A DNA stretch of 64,000 bases from Hamiltosporidium tvaerminnensis (Eukaryota > Microsporidia > Dubosqiidae). The DNA lies in contig CM061246.1 in assembly GCA_022605425.2 (NCBI GenBank), positions 62,001 through 126,000 on the forward strand, given 5' to 3'. The position numbers and the translations under genes were made by a program. The notes below the pieces were generated by a model, which made no database searches, was not told the DNA's origin, and saw nothing but the letters and a program-made list of their open reading frames with translations. The number at the start of each line of letters is the position of its first letter. Positions within the stretch are counted from its first letter, which is position 1. Of this stretch, positions 1-11,434 are shown piece after piece.

Positions 1-376
1 GGAGCGCGGATCATTAACACTCTTTATGTAAGGGCTACAACAGTAAGAGATAAGTCAATCCTAAAGGGGTGATACTTTTATTATAAACTAGCAGTGAGCA
101 TAAAAGATGATGGGGACTGACGAGTAGATAAAGGATGTTGTTTTCTTGCCTATTTAGGATTATGTATGATGATCGTTAGGGAGTTTTAGATTGATTGAAT
201 ATAGCCTGAGCCTAAAAGAAGTTAATTCCTGCAGGATAAAGTATGACAATAGGACCCCCTTGTTTGATATATAACATAGTCATCGGGTGGCCTTAAGGCT
301 AGGAGAGTAGTTCAGTTAGTTTAAGACGTGTTAATAGAGACCCTAAAACTCTATAGTAAAGGTTAGGGTTAATCAT
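1..376 (+). repeat. Decayed G-rich monomer array upstream of LINE copy A
   Basis: No gene is visible. The stretch holds scattered, degraded matches to the G-rich monomer that is clear at 6100-6632, for example AAAGGGGTGATAC near 63, AAAGGATGTTG near 138 and AAGACGTGTTAATAG near 323. It ends with GGTTAGGGTTA at 361-371, which reads as two telomere-like TTAGGG steps. It sits directly before the hairpin leader at 377, the same position the clear array has before its own leader. I read it as the decayed 5' array of the first LINE copy, possibly continuing left of the window. Confidence 0.45.
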
Positions 377-430
377 TTCTAGAACTTTCTAGAAACATAA
401 AAATATTTAAATAAAATTTCTTTTTCCTAG
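377..430 (+). repeat. Hairpin leader, copy 1 of 4
   Basis: Two TTCTAGAA boxes (377-384 and 387-394) can fold into a stem. They are followed by an A/T block (AAATATTTAAATAAAATTTC) and a pyrimidine run ending in CCTAGCC. The same arrangement recurs at 1298, 6633 and 7601, each time just after the G-rich array and just before LINE sequence. It probably marks the 5' end or leader of the LINE transcript. Confidence 0.6.
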
Positions 431-475
431 CCTAATACGGTAATAATAACCTGCAATATTATCAATTAAGGTTAA

Positions 476-1290
476 GAATGTATACTAAATTTATACGCCC
501 TCATATAGATTATTATACCAGCTGCTCGGTTGTAATAAAAAGTTTAATGAAGGCACTGATAGGATACAAAAAGGCATAATAAAATATCTATATAAAATTT
601 ATTTCAAAACGCCAACGAAGATCTTATACGCATTATTTCGCTTGGAAAATACAAAGCAAATAGCGGATAGACTCAGGAGCAATGTTGCTTATATGATCAT
701 ACACACAAGAAAAACACTTTAAGATGGATATTCAAAACGAATAAATCCAAAATATAAAAAATTTAAAGAAAAATTACAAGTATATCAAGAATATGGTTCA
801 GGGAAATGAATTTAAAGCCAAATATAATAGATGGCAAAAAGAAAATTTGCGTCTTAATTCCCATATCTTTAACTCTTTCGAGAATCTAAGGCAGTACAAA
901 TCCAAAAGGATTCCAACAACAATATTTAAAACTTTTTTAGATATTATTATTCCAGAACATAAAAGAGAAAATATAATTGAAATTTTAGTAAAATTTATTC
1001 AGCATAATATAGATCACCCTAACTTAGCGGGGTTTTTATTGGCCTTATTAATCCACAAGATACGAATTAGCAGGTACGTTAAGGCAGGATTCCCACAAGG
1101 GACGTTACTGCCATATTTAAAAATTTTTTACCAGATAATATTTTAAAGCTGATTAGGTTAAGAAGATGCCAATGAAACAAGACAATCTGGAACCTCAAGG
1201 AATTCCATATGAGGCTTCGTGAAAGTATAAGGGCAGATGAAACTGTAGTAACGGGTGTTATTAATGATACCAGGAGGAGGGGTTAATTGT
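476..1290 (+). mobile_element. LINE copy A, 3' part only (internally deleted)
   Basis: Translated pieces match the end of the long copy B: a KFIRPHIDY-like thumb segment at about 489-520 (compare 5315-5347), and an open stretch of 117 codons at 793-1146 whose IIEILVKFIQHNI and GTLLPYL segments match the decayed sequence at 5640-5990. The following non-coding text, including AAACAAGACAATCTGGAACCTCAAGGA-like sequence near 1175-1205, matches 6015-6040 and fixes the 3' end near 1250-1290. The leader is joined almost directly to the thumb region, so the endonuclease and most of the reverse transcriptase are missing. Reading frames are broken outside 793-1146. Confidence 0.7.
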
Positions 1291-1297
1291 GTGTAAA

Positions 1298-1353
1298 TTC
1301 TGAAATTTTTCAGAACTTAAAAATATTTAAATAAAATTTTCTTTTCCTAACCC
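1298..1353 (+). repeat. Hairpin leader, copy 2 of 4
   Basis: TTCTGAA and TTCAGAA form an inverted repeat (1298-1315). Compared with the leader at 377 the arms have changed on both sides, so pairing is kept. The AAATATTTAAATAAAATTTT block and a CTTTTCCTAACCC pyrimidine run follow. Only about one G-rich monomer (GGAGGGGTTAATTGTG, near 1275) precedes it. Confidence 0.6.
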
Positions 1354-1442
1354 TTAAATTCCATTTCAGACAAAAACACCAAAAACAATAAAGAAAAACA
1401 AATGACAAACCAACAACTCGAAGAATAGTACACGAAAGAACA

Positions 1443-3067
1443 GTGACAGAAAACAAGACAAATTATTCAACGTGCGTTGGATGCAAGACTACATTAAAAA
1501 GCACAATCATACATCCTCAGAAGACGACAAAGACCGCAGATACAGGTATAGAGGGCCATAATAGGATCAGAATCATAAATAAGGAAACGGGGGGTAATAA
1601 CAAGGAAACAACAACAGATCTATCAGGTAATAGCCAGCCTGGTAATACAAGGATACCTTCTAAGGAACATAGTGAGACATAATCTGATCAGATAACATCT
1701 ACATGTAACTCAAGTTTGACAGCAGATCAAGAAAAAAAGTCGAAAATATCAAGGTCTCCAGAAACAATAAGGCTTTCATGGATATCAAAGCTGTCACCCC
1801 ATCCTTTTTTTCAAGACATATAAATAATACTCAAGAACACATTGTCTAAGACACGGGAGAAATAAATTTAAGCTTCTGATTAAGAATGAAAGCAGTGAAG
1901 ATGATAATACAGAAAAAAAGAGTAGGGCAATAAATGACAATAATGAAGAGGAAAAGAACAAGGTAGTGGAAGGAGATAAAAACATCCTAAACACCAAATG
2001 GGATATCAAAAATAGTAAGGTGACTAAGGAATCGGATGCGGTTGATACTACAAGATTGGCAATGATTGAGGACAAGTTGAGTGTTTCTAGGATTGAAGAA
2101 ACAGATATAATAGCGATATGCAGAAGCAAGAACGATATTAAGGAGATAAATACTGAGAAAGCTGAGAAAGAAGGACCAACATACACGCCAAATCCTTTAA
2201 AGAATAGGTTTAGTGCCGAACTCGGAGGAACGGGATATTTAAGACCGAGGCCAAAGATAACGATAAGGATCAGAGAAAAACCAATAAGCCTAAGCCAACC
2301 ACGAAACACAGAAGAATTGAAGAGAATAACAAATGAAGACAGAAAAGACTATGACATATCAACAGATGGTTTAGAAGGATTAATAAGATACAGCGAGAGA
2401 TTAGAACCCAGACTTAAGAACGAGGTAATGAGCCAGAGGCCCGTACATGAGACTAATATATTCAAAAAATAATAGTATAGGGAACCGGGTACCTGAATGT
2501 TCGAAAACGAGGGAAGGAAAGAATGATGTAGTAGATGCAGTAATAACCTGGAGGATAAATGTAAGGAGCAGATGAAATACAAGACAGAAGTAGCCATCAC
2601 AAGTAAGAATAAAGAGCACAAACCAATAATGAATATAAGTTACAGACTTAACAACACGAAACTTAATAAGGAGCAGAAAATTTTAATTACACAAGGAAAT
2701 CTTCATTTACAGTAACAAGGTACATCATTTTATATTTTTGAACATTTCCTTTAAGAGAATTTCTCTATACTGGTTAGCTCTTGAGACAATGGAACCGGGT
2801 AGTAGTAAAGACGTGGTGAATATGGTGTTCCTATCAAAAACCGTTCTAGAAGTAATATGCAAGGAGGGTAAGAAAGAGGCGGTTAATCGTGTTTTCCGAA
2901 ATATAGGAGCAAGGCTTTTAAAGAATTCTCCTGAAGTGGATAGTAATGGGCTCTTTAAAATCAGTGGCTTTTTAGCAAGAATGAAAAGGATCAAATACAG
3001 GAAGAGTAATAATAATTACAAACTTAGAAGACTGGCAGTCAAAGTTCTCAAGAGTAAAGGAAAATAG
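1443..3067 (+). pseudogene. LINE ORF1-like region, broken
   Basis: Three open pieces lie in the position of ORF1: 1443-1682 (79 codons, Thr/Asn-rich, with a CVGC pair), 1966-2472 (168 codons, highly charged, Lys/Glu/Asp-rich, one ELGGTGYLRPRPK segment) and 2738-3067 (109 codons, basic C-terminus). They are not in one frame. I see no RNA-recognition motif or CCHC knuckle. Position between leader and endonuclease is the only reason to call this ORF1. Charged, low-complexity content would fit an RNA-binding ORF1 protein, but that is inference. Confidence 0.4.
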
Positions 3068-3161
3068 TTGCACGAAGTAATTGAAAGCCTTAATATTAAA
3101 GCCAATGATATTGAGATGGACAATGTATTGAGTCTTAATACTAAAAATTTTTTTGATAAAT

Positions 3162-5990
3162 AAAATAGGATTTATAAACGTTGGGGGATTATTTGAGATT
3201 AAAACATTTAGGATAAATAACATTTCGAAACAACATAATTTGGATGTCTTGGGTATTTCCGAGACATAGAGAGACGATATAAGACCGATTGCGAAAGGAT
3301 ATAAGATCCTTAGTCTTAAGAAATCTATAAAAGTAAAGACAGATATTCTAATAAAGAAGGGATGATGGTTTTGGGAAAGATTGGATTATGATGCGATACG
3401 ATGAAAGAATTAACTGATGTGGGGGTTTCAATAAAGTGTGATAATAAAATTTTTATATTTATTATTTGTTCTCCTAAAAATTATACTGCTGAAAGTCTAA
3501 AAACGCCACTACCGACTAAACCAAACAAATAATTTTCATTCTAGGTGACTACAACCTAGAAAAAACAAAGCATTCTAAATAGAAGTTTTGAACAATCATG
3601 CTGTGTACGGAGTCTCGGAAATAGACCGAAACTAACAAATTTGCATACAACGATAAACAATCTGACCCTGATAGGATATTTAGTAACTTTCCAGTAAGTA
3701 CTTAAATTATTAAGATTGAAGAAATAAATCATAAACTGTTATTTTTTGAACTATAACTGCCCTATCTAAAGAAAAAATATTACATGAAACTGCTAAAAAT
3801 CCAGAACTAGCAAAATTTATTAGTGAGAAAATTTATATCCTATAAGAAGGAATGAAAATTTAGTAATCAAAAAAACCTTCCTATAGATAAATTTGTACCG
3901 CTCTCCATAATATTATGTTAAAAGCCGTGCGAAGACTAGTAATACATAAGCAGAGCCGAGAAAACTTACATCCTATAATACAGAAGCAAGAAGAAACGCA
4001 AAAGCAAGAAATAATAATCAAGAACTTTTTGATCGCTTTTACAGAGATGTTAAAAGGTTAAGAAAAACCTACCAGAAGCAGACACGAGGGACCTAAAAGT
4101 AGAACATATTGGAATTGAAGCCTCTATACAAGAAGCTATAATAAATTTCATGCACCGCAATAACAAAAACTAACTTTAACAATAAAGTTTTACTTGAAAA
4201 CTTTATTCTAGATGGAAAAATAATAAGCATAACAAAAACTATTGAATGGATCAAAAACTACAAGAACAATACTTGGAATAAAACGTGATATCAGGACAAA
4301 CAAAATTAATTCAGTGAGTGAGGAAGAAGTATGCAATTACATCAAAACACTCAAGAAAGACAAAACAAGCGGAATCAGTTGTATTAAAATGAGTTCCTAA
4401 CGCTATACCTTGCTAACTTGTAAACGTACTAACAGAGATGTATCACCTCAAAATAACGTATATATGATATTCCCAAGGCTTGGAAGAAGCACATCATTGA
4501 ACCGATACTGAAAAGCAAAAAAACAAAACCAATACTAAAATAGAGAAACCCGAAAACTGTTGGTGAAATTAATTATAAAAAGTTTTGGCATTAAACGTTC
4601 AAGACAGCAAGCGGGGTTTAAAAGAGAACAACCAACATTAAATCACGCATTAAACCTCGAAACTCGTCTTATACATAGTAAGGAGAAAGAATATGTGATA
4701 AACTTGATATTTTTAAAACATATGACAGCATTTACCGGAAAAACACTATAAGAAACTCATGATTAATCAGAGGTTTAATAGAGAAGAGACTAGTCTGATA
4801 GTTGCGCTAATTAAAGACGATTAATACAGGATTAATACCCTCGTAGATAACAATGACTAGAAAACAGCCGCTGGGAGTACCAAAAGGCAGCATAATACCA
4901 CTAATAGAATTTAACAAATTCATAGATGACATACCCCGAAAGATATCTAAATACTTAGAACCGACATATTTACATATGCAGACGATATTCTTCTCTTTTG
5001 TTGCGACCAAAAAACATCTAGTTTATGATGAATCAATGTCAGGAGCATGTTATTAAAAAAAATATAAACTATATCCCAATAAATGCTTCTATAACGCATC
5101 GACTGAATATGAATTTTACATAGATAAGGTAAAGATAAAGAAACAGGCCCCTTTAAAATACATAATATATTTCTTTAATAAAAAATGTGCCGATACCCAA
5201 AAAAGTAAAAACAATAAGACAAAAAGCGATAAAAGTAGCCGTCATACCATATAAGATACTTAAAAATAGCGAATTTAGCAGAAAACAAAGTATGCACACT
5301 TGAGCTTTAGAGCATACAAAACTTTTATAAGACCACACATAGATTACTTTTCTCAACTCCTTGGATGCAATAAAACATCTATCGAAGGAACAGATAGAAA
5401 ACAGAAAAGCTCTACAAATACCTGTTTACGATATATTACAAGATGCCTAGTAAGATTCCATATGCCATTTTTCCAATTGAAGATTCAACACAAAGAGCAA
5501 GAAGACTCAGAGGTAATATTGCACACAAAATCATAAATTCTAGAAAAACTCTTTTAAGGCATATTTCAAACCAACAGGTATTAGAATATTAAAGATTTAA
5601 AGAAACAATATAGGTTAATTAAATTTTTGTTAACGGGCAGTGAATTCTACGCCGACTATAAAAAAACGGCATAAAGAAAATCTACGGCTCAATCTAAGAA
5701 TATTCAATGGTCTTCTTCGTTAAGATCTTACAATTTTAAAATGATAACTTCACAAAAATTTAGATAAATTTTAGACATCATCAGCCCAGAGCGTAAAAGA
5801 GAAAACAAAGTTGATATTTTAATTAAGTTTATTCAGCATAATATAGGCCTGCTAACCTAGCAGGGTTAGTATTAGCCTTATTAATCTACAAGATCGAACT
5901 ACCATATATGTAAAAGACGGGAGCTCGAGAGGGACATTACTGCCATATCTAACTATTTTAAACAGATAACACATTGGAGCAGATCAAGGT
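3162..5990 (+). pseudogene. LINE ORF2: endonuclease and reverse transcriptase, broken
   Basis: The endonuclease start reads GFINVGGLFEIKTF near 3166-3207 and LDVLGISET near 3241-3270, as in APE-type LINE endonucleases, with ILGDYNL at about 3537-3558. The reverse transcriptase shows EVCNYIKTLKKDKTSGIS (4319-4385), QAGFKREQPT in the open stretch 4560-4751, GVPKGS at 4874-4891, and the catalytic box YADDILLFCC starting at 4975. GVPKGS and YADD are in different frames, so at least one frameshift lies between 4892 and 4975. A thumb segment YKTFIRPHIDY lies at 5315-5347. The 3' domain from 5640 matches the C-terminal part preserved in copy A. Many stops are present, so no activity is expected. Confidence 0.75.
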
Positions 5991-6099
5991 GAGGAGACAC
6001 CCATGAAACAAGACAATGTGGAACCTCAAGGAGTTTTCAGATGAGGCTTCGTGGAAGTATAAGGCCCACATGAAACTGGTAGTAACAGGTGATAATTAT

Positions 6100-6632
6100 C
6101 ATCTAGAGGGGGGGTGTTAACTGAGAGTGAGTTCTCAGAATCTAGTCGCAACAATTAAAGGGGTGTTATTCATAATGCTACTAGGGGGTGTTAGCATAGG
6201 AGAGTGACCTAAGGGGTGTTAACTACTAAAAAGGTGGTAGTTTGACATCAGTATTAAAGGAGTGTTAACCATAGTCCAGTGGCTTAAAGGGTGTTAAGTA
6301 CGACACAGCTACTAAATGGGTGTTAGTGTACCGTCAATAGCAAAGGGATGTTAATCATGTGAACCTGTTTAAGGGGGTGTTAAGTATATGACAAGTATTA
6401 AAAGAGTGTTAGTTTAGCCTTAGTAGTAAATAAGTGTTAGCCATTGGACAGTGGTGCATAAGGGGGTTAAGTACGATGCAGCTGCTAAGGGGTGTTAGTT
6501 AAAACTTAGTAGTAAAGGGGTGTTAACTGTGTGAGCGTGACTAATTGGGTGTTAAGTATAAGACAAGTACTAAGGGGGTTTTAAGCTCCTTCAGCAGTAT
6601 TTATATGCAGAGGGGTGTTAGTTGTATGCAGT
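6100..6632 (+). repeat. G-rich monomer array (about 29 bp) with 173-bp higher-order unit
   Basis: About 17 monomers each start with a core close to AAGGGGTGTTA followed by 16-25 variable bases. The variable parts cycle through three types: one ending near TAGTAGTAAA, one with CCA..GGACAGTGG or GTGTGAGCG, and one with AGTACGAYRCAGCT or AGTATANGACAAGTA. Six monomers make a larger unit: the series starting at 6259 repeats from 6432, a period of 173 bp. The array sits between the 3' end of copy B and the leader of copy C, so it is best read as the 5' untranslated monomer array of the next LINE. Confidence 0.75.
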
Positions 6633-6686
6633 TCTAGAATTTTCTAAAAATTTTAAAATATTGAAATAAAATTTACTTTTCTATTC
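6633..6686 (+). repeat. Hairpin leader, copy 3 of 4
   Basis: TTCTAGAA and a degraded TTCTAAAA arm (6633-6650) are followed by AAAATATTGAAATAAAATTTACTTTTC. It directly follows the last G-rich monomer and precedes LINE copy C. Confidence 0.55.
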
Positions 6687-6689
6687 AAA

Positions 6690-7030
6690 AATCAAAGAAG
6701 AAAATCTAAGACTGAACTATAAGTCTTTGAATGGAACAAAATTCCTAAATAATATAACTTTAAACAACAATCAACAACAAATATCAATAAATTACCTAGA
6801 ATCTTGGATTCGATAAATAAATACAAAGATCTTGTTGAAATCTTGATAAAATTCATGCAAGCAAATATGGGCCAATCTATGCGCGAAGGTTGGTTACTGG
6901 CCTGATAACCAAACAAATAACGAAACGAATCGCGATAGGGCGGGGAGCCATTTTATACAAAACCGCCGTATTTAAATAATTTTAAACAAATAACACTGGA
7001 AACAGACAAATCTAGATATTATAGAAATAC
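6690..7030 (+). mobile_element. LINE copy C, 3' part only
   Basis: Translation gives ILDSINKYKDLVEILIKFM and REGWLLA segments (about 6795-6902) that align with the C-terminal domain of copies A and B (DIIIPEHKRENIIEILVKF, AGFLLALL). Earlier text (AAAATCTAAGACTGAACTATAAG) matches 5680-5700. As in copy A, the leader is joined directly to the 3' domain and the endonuclease and polymerase regions are absent. Frames are broken. Confidence 0.6.
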
Positions 7031-7600
7031 TGATTTTTAAAGGGGGTAAATGATATGACAATGGAGCTCTCTAAACCTATTAAAGATAGAGAATAAAGGG
7101 TGTTAATTTACCGAGTACCTTACTCTTAAGGGTGTTAATGATAAGAGACTGCGGCCTCTACAACACTACTTTACATACATTAAGAGTGTGTTAACCCAAT
7201 GTGATATAAGCCAACCTGGAGCGTGTTAAGTAAAAGGAAATTCTAATGATTAAGACCATTTAAATGGGTAGGAATTATGTCGCTTGTAAAGGGGTCTTAG
7301 ATATATGTGTGTTGGGTTGTTATATTGCACTCAAAAAACCTGTTTCTTTAATGTGGGTATATTACTTAGAAGAAATCCAGGGGTGCGTGTAAATAAGACC
7401 CCCTTGGAGTATTGGGATAAATGGGTGTTATTTCTATGGGATTGTACTGTGTCCTAATACCCCCTTGTTTTTTTTATTTCTAATGGGGTGTTAGACAAGG
7501 GCCATTGGGGGCACGATTAATACCTTTTAATTTTAGTGGTTTTTATAGGTTTAGTTGTGGTGTCTGAAGGTGTATTTTTCTTTGTATGGTGTGTCGCTGA
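7031..7600 (+). repeat. Second G-rich array, degenerate
   Basis: Monomer cores recur irregularly: AAAGGGTGTTAA near 7087, AAGGGTGTTAATG near 7129, AGTGTGTTAACC near 7185, GCGTGTTAAG near 7222, ATGGGTGTTA near 7422 and ATGGGGTGTTAG near 7484. Spacing is much looser than at 6100-6632 and no higher-order period is visible. It ends at the fourth leader. Confidence 0.5.
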
Positions 7601-7665
7601 AATTTCTAAATTTTCTTTGGAAATTTTAGACACGTAATATTATTAAATAAATTTCTTATTCCTTC
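7601..7665 (+). repeat. Hairpin leader, copy 4 of 4
   Basis: A near-perfect inverted repeat TCTAAATTTTC / GAAATTTTAGA is followed by ATTATTAAATAAATTTCTTATTCC. It follows the second G-rich array. No recognisable LINE protein follows it, so the element behind it is deleted or decayed beyond recognition. Confidence 0.45.
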
Positions 7666-10600
7666 ATTTAAATAAAGTGGATATTAGTTTGCATGAGGTT
7701 GTTAAATTCAAATTAAATTGACAAATAAAGGGGTAGTAGAAATAAAAATTTGACTTCTAAAGAATTTTCATTTTCCTTCTGGCCTTCATAGTAAGTCAAA
7801 CCCTTTAACAGATGAATAATAAAGTAATCTAATCGATGTTTTTCCAAATTTTTCAAAAAAAAATTGCCTTTCAAAATATCTGGATGTTGAATATAACTCT
7901 TTGCAGACTTGGTATATTATCACCCCTTGTATTATTGAGTAGCTGTTTTTTAACTAAGAATTAAAATAGTTTTTTTGTTTTTCAAATTTTAAACAATATT
8001 TTTGTCATCTAAAACTTGTTTTAAAGAAAAAAAATGAAGTCATGAAATCAGTATTGGACCTCTAAGCTTCTGGTTTTGTATATTATTATAAAAAAAACAT
8101 CTTATGACATATATAAAAAAGAAGAATCGAATCTTAAAAATTTTCGAAAAGGATAGTTGAGGGTGGAAAAAATAAATTAAAAACGGAAACTGTTTTTTTA
8201 TTAATCTTAATATTTTTTTCTTATGCATGCTTATATTGTTTAGGCTGTTACCTTGTTTCGTTTACAATGTTTTTTTAATTATCTTTTTCTATCTCTGAGT
8301 CAATGCGTTGAATTCACCTATTTTTTCACATTTAAGTTTTTAATCTTTGACTTTTTTTCTTAATTGGGTCTCTTATATGACATTATGGTCTAATAAATAA
8401 GTTTCTTTGCCCAAAAAATTACTTCTCTTGGATATGTCGTTTCCTAAGCTCTTATTAGGTCTTGTTTCTGGATTTTGACCCTTCTGTTGATTAATATAAA
8501 TTATTTTAATATAATTTACACTTGACTGATTCAAGATTTATTTTTATTTGTAAATAAGTTTTCTTAATCTAAAATTCATGGCATTTAGTACATACCGACT
8601 CGACTTACGGTAATATGGCTTTTTCTATTATACAAATAAATATTATTCATTATTTCGAAATTAATTTTTATTACCAGTTGGACTGTTTCAAGTTAATCTT
8701 GGGATTATAATTTCTATTTAAAAAAGGTTTGTCTGGTTTTTATTATCTTCTAAAATAATTTGAGTTATTTTTTTCATTTTCACATGATTTTTCGTTCGCT
8801 TCTATATTCTCACCAAAGATAATTTTTCTAATCTTCCTGGCGTTTTCTTCTGATTTGTTATTAGACGATTTATATTATCTAATGGCTTGCAATATATCTT
8901 TATTAGGGCTTTATTTTGCGTTTTTTGTTCCTATGTTCCTCAAATTTCTTCAAAATAACTTTGAGTATCTCAATTTTTTACCGGATTAGTCTCACTTTTT
9001 ACTTGGTTAGTTCTTTATAATATATTTTTATCTTTATTATAGCAGAAACATCAATTATGTGTCTTCTCATTTAGTCATCTTGAGGAATCACAAATAATTA
9101 CAAGCGTATTATTTAGAATTAAAAAACTTCAAGTAAAATTTTCGCTGCTATATTTCTTTATTCTATTAAATTTATTCTATCCTGCAAATTTTTTTATTTA
9201 GACTTATTCCGCTAATTATAATTAGCACTTGAGGAAATATTTTTCGTGCAAGATGTGTTATAAAATTGTTTCTCTTAAAATACTTCTGCTTTTGAATTAT
9301 AATATGTCTTGGTTTTTTATATGAAAAATTATCCTTGGATTTATATTTTCGCGCGTATCTCAAATATATTTAGACATCTTCTAATGATTTGTGAAAGTAC
9401 AAACGGCTTTGTCATTCCTGGGGTAGACACTTTTTTTATGCTAGAATCGGATTCTTTACATTATAAATTTTGAAAATAACTTTTATATACCAAAATAAGT
9501 AATCTTAAATAATTTTCGGGTTTACTTTTATTCTGCAATTCAAACCCTTTTTGGCGTAAAAATTTGTTAGACAAATCTGTTTATATGAAACATATATATA
9601 GCGTTAAAAAAAACAAATTCTCTTATTTTCTAATCTATTGTTTCGGACATATCTGAATTCATTTTTTTATGTTCGTTTTAGATTATTTTAAAGTTATTTG
9701 AAGGCGAGTTAATTTTTGTCAAAAAATTGTTTGTAATAAATCTATGGTTGTATTATTAAAATACATTTTTCGAATTATACTTCGATAGCGAAAAAAACAG
9801 AACTTTTTGGACAAATACATGAATATGTCTAAGTTAAATACAGGAAGGGAAAAGTATTTGTGGTAAAATATGATAATGTGTTGAAATCTTGAAAATTCTC
9901 ACAACTCGTTGCGACACGCTTTCTATAACCTTTCAGATATGACCATAATAAATGTCATGGCAATGGAATTCTTCTGTATCTAGTCCTCAATAAACACGAA
10001 TTTTAACTTTCAAAACGCATCAAAATTCACCTGTTCCACTATTTTTTCTAGATTTTATTTCCAAAATTGATTATATTTTGGTAAATACAAATACCGAAAT
10101 AGAAACCCAAACAATGATCGATTTATTGTTCAGAATATATTTAATAGATACCTCAAATTTTGTCGGAAATACATATCAAGTTTTTTCCAAATTTTGCAAT
10201 TTTAGAGGCATTGTGATTTTATACAAGTTTACAATGAAATGAGTCTTTTGTATAAAATTTAAAAACACTTATTATTGTTCAACGATTCTGTTTTAACACT
10301 TTTCTATATAGAGTTTATACTGAACTCAAGATAAATAGTGCAATAGAAGCATATTTAAATTTAATATCACTTGAAAAAAATGTTCTGAATCCTTTTTTTT
10401 ATAACCTAAGAAGAAATTTGGTAACAATAAAAAAATACAGATGAGCAAAAAAAATATTAAAAATATTCTGTAAAGTGTGAATATGCATTGGAAATTTGAA
10501 ACAAAAAAATTTCTAATTTTTGGAACTAAAATTCGAGATAAACTAAAAAAATGTTCAATTATCTGATAGGCTTGTGAAAATTCAAATGAAAAAAAACGAA

Positions 10601-11434
10601 TAAAAAAAAAGGGTGGAATCACTTACATAATAATACAAAATTGGCATCAGATTTATTTTATTAGATTAGGCTTTTTCACTTCTAAATTTCTAAAAAAACA
10701 TATTCAATAAAAAATGAATATGTAACTCTTTTAACTTGTTATCTTGTGTTTTTACTAAATACTTAAACAAATTTAATATATTTAGACTATTATTTTAGGC
10801 TTGTAAATCTGCATATAGTATTAGAATATAATTAAACCTGTGTCTCAAGTAACAATTTATGTGTTTTTAAATGATTTTCAAATTTTTGGAAATTTAGCAG
10901 CAAACTATTTTATTTTAAAACTTAAACATATTTAAGCATTTTTTGGTTAAAATTTGTGATTTACAACTTTTCATAACAAAAAAAAATATAGGTAATTTTC
11001 TAACATATTTTATACATTATCACTTCAATGTAGTAGTTTTCGACTTGAAAAAATCCAATGTTTAATCAACTGTTTGAATTTTGTTTCTATAAAATTTTTC
11101 TTTACTCTATAATTAATTCAAGGTTTTGGCCCAATATCCATATAAACTTCATAACCTTTAGGGTTTTAAAAATAACAAATTATTCGTAAATTCAACTTCT
11201 ATTTAGCAAAATATATTTAAAAAAAAATTAAATCAACTCTTTTCCTAGACTTATGATTCGTTTTCCCAGAAAAATTTAAATTTTAATTACCAAAAATAAA
11301 TATTTAACTTTGAAATTCTATACATTAATTTATAAAAATTATTCAAAGAAGCATTTAATTAAACCAATGACAAATTAATTTTTTATATTTTATTATTTGG
11401 TTTCGGATGTCTATTTCAATCAAAATTCTAAAAG
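7666..11434. other. AT-rich stretch without recognisable gene
   Basis: Open stretches here are short (under 100 codons), rich in Phe, Ile, Lys and Leu, and look like chance products of AT-rich DNA. The T-rich upper strand between 7740 and 9400 could be a very old minus-strand coding relic, but I found no motif to support it. Confidence 0.6.

Larger units (their letters stand above)
1298..6125 (+). mobile_element. LINE copy B, near full-length, decayed (APE endonuclease, YADD reverse transcriptase)
   Basis: This is a non-LTR retrotransposon of about 4.8 kb in order: leader, ORF1-like region (1443-3067), apurinic-type endonuclease pieces (3162-3560), reverse transcriptase (about 4260-5060), thumb and C-terminal region (5290-5990), and a 3' untranslated tail running into the next array near 6100. 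The endonuclease type and the YADD box place it with APE-bearing LINEs (L1, Jockey or CR1 groups). I cannot assign the clade by eye. Frames are broken by many stops and shifts, so this copy is dead. It lies head-to-tail between copies A and C. Confidence 0.8.

Noticed and set aside
1794-2309. 171-codon minus-strand frame rich in Leu, Ser and Phe
   Set aside because: It is antisense to the charged ORF1-like frame at 1966-2472; the hydrophobic look is what the complement of Lys/Glu-rich codons gives.
10326-10622. 98-codon Phe-rich minus-strand frame
   Set aside because: Low complexity, no motif, no start-proximal CCC box; expected by chance in AT-rich DNA.
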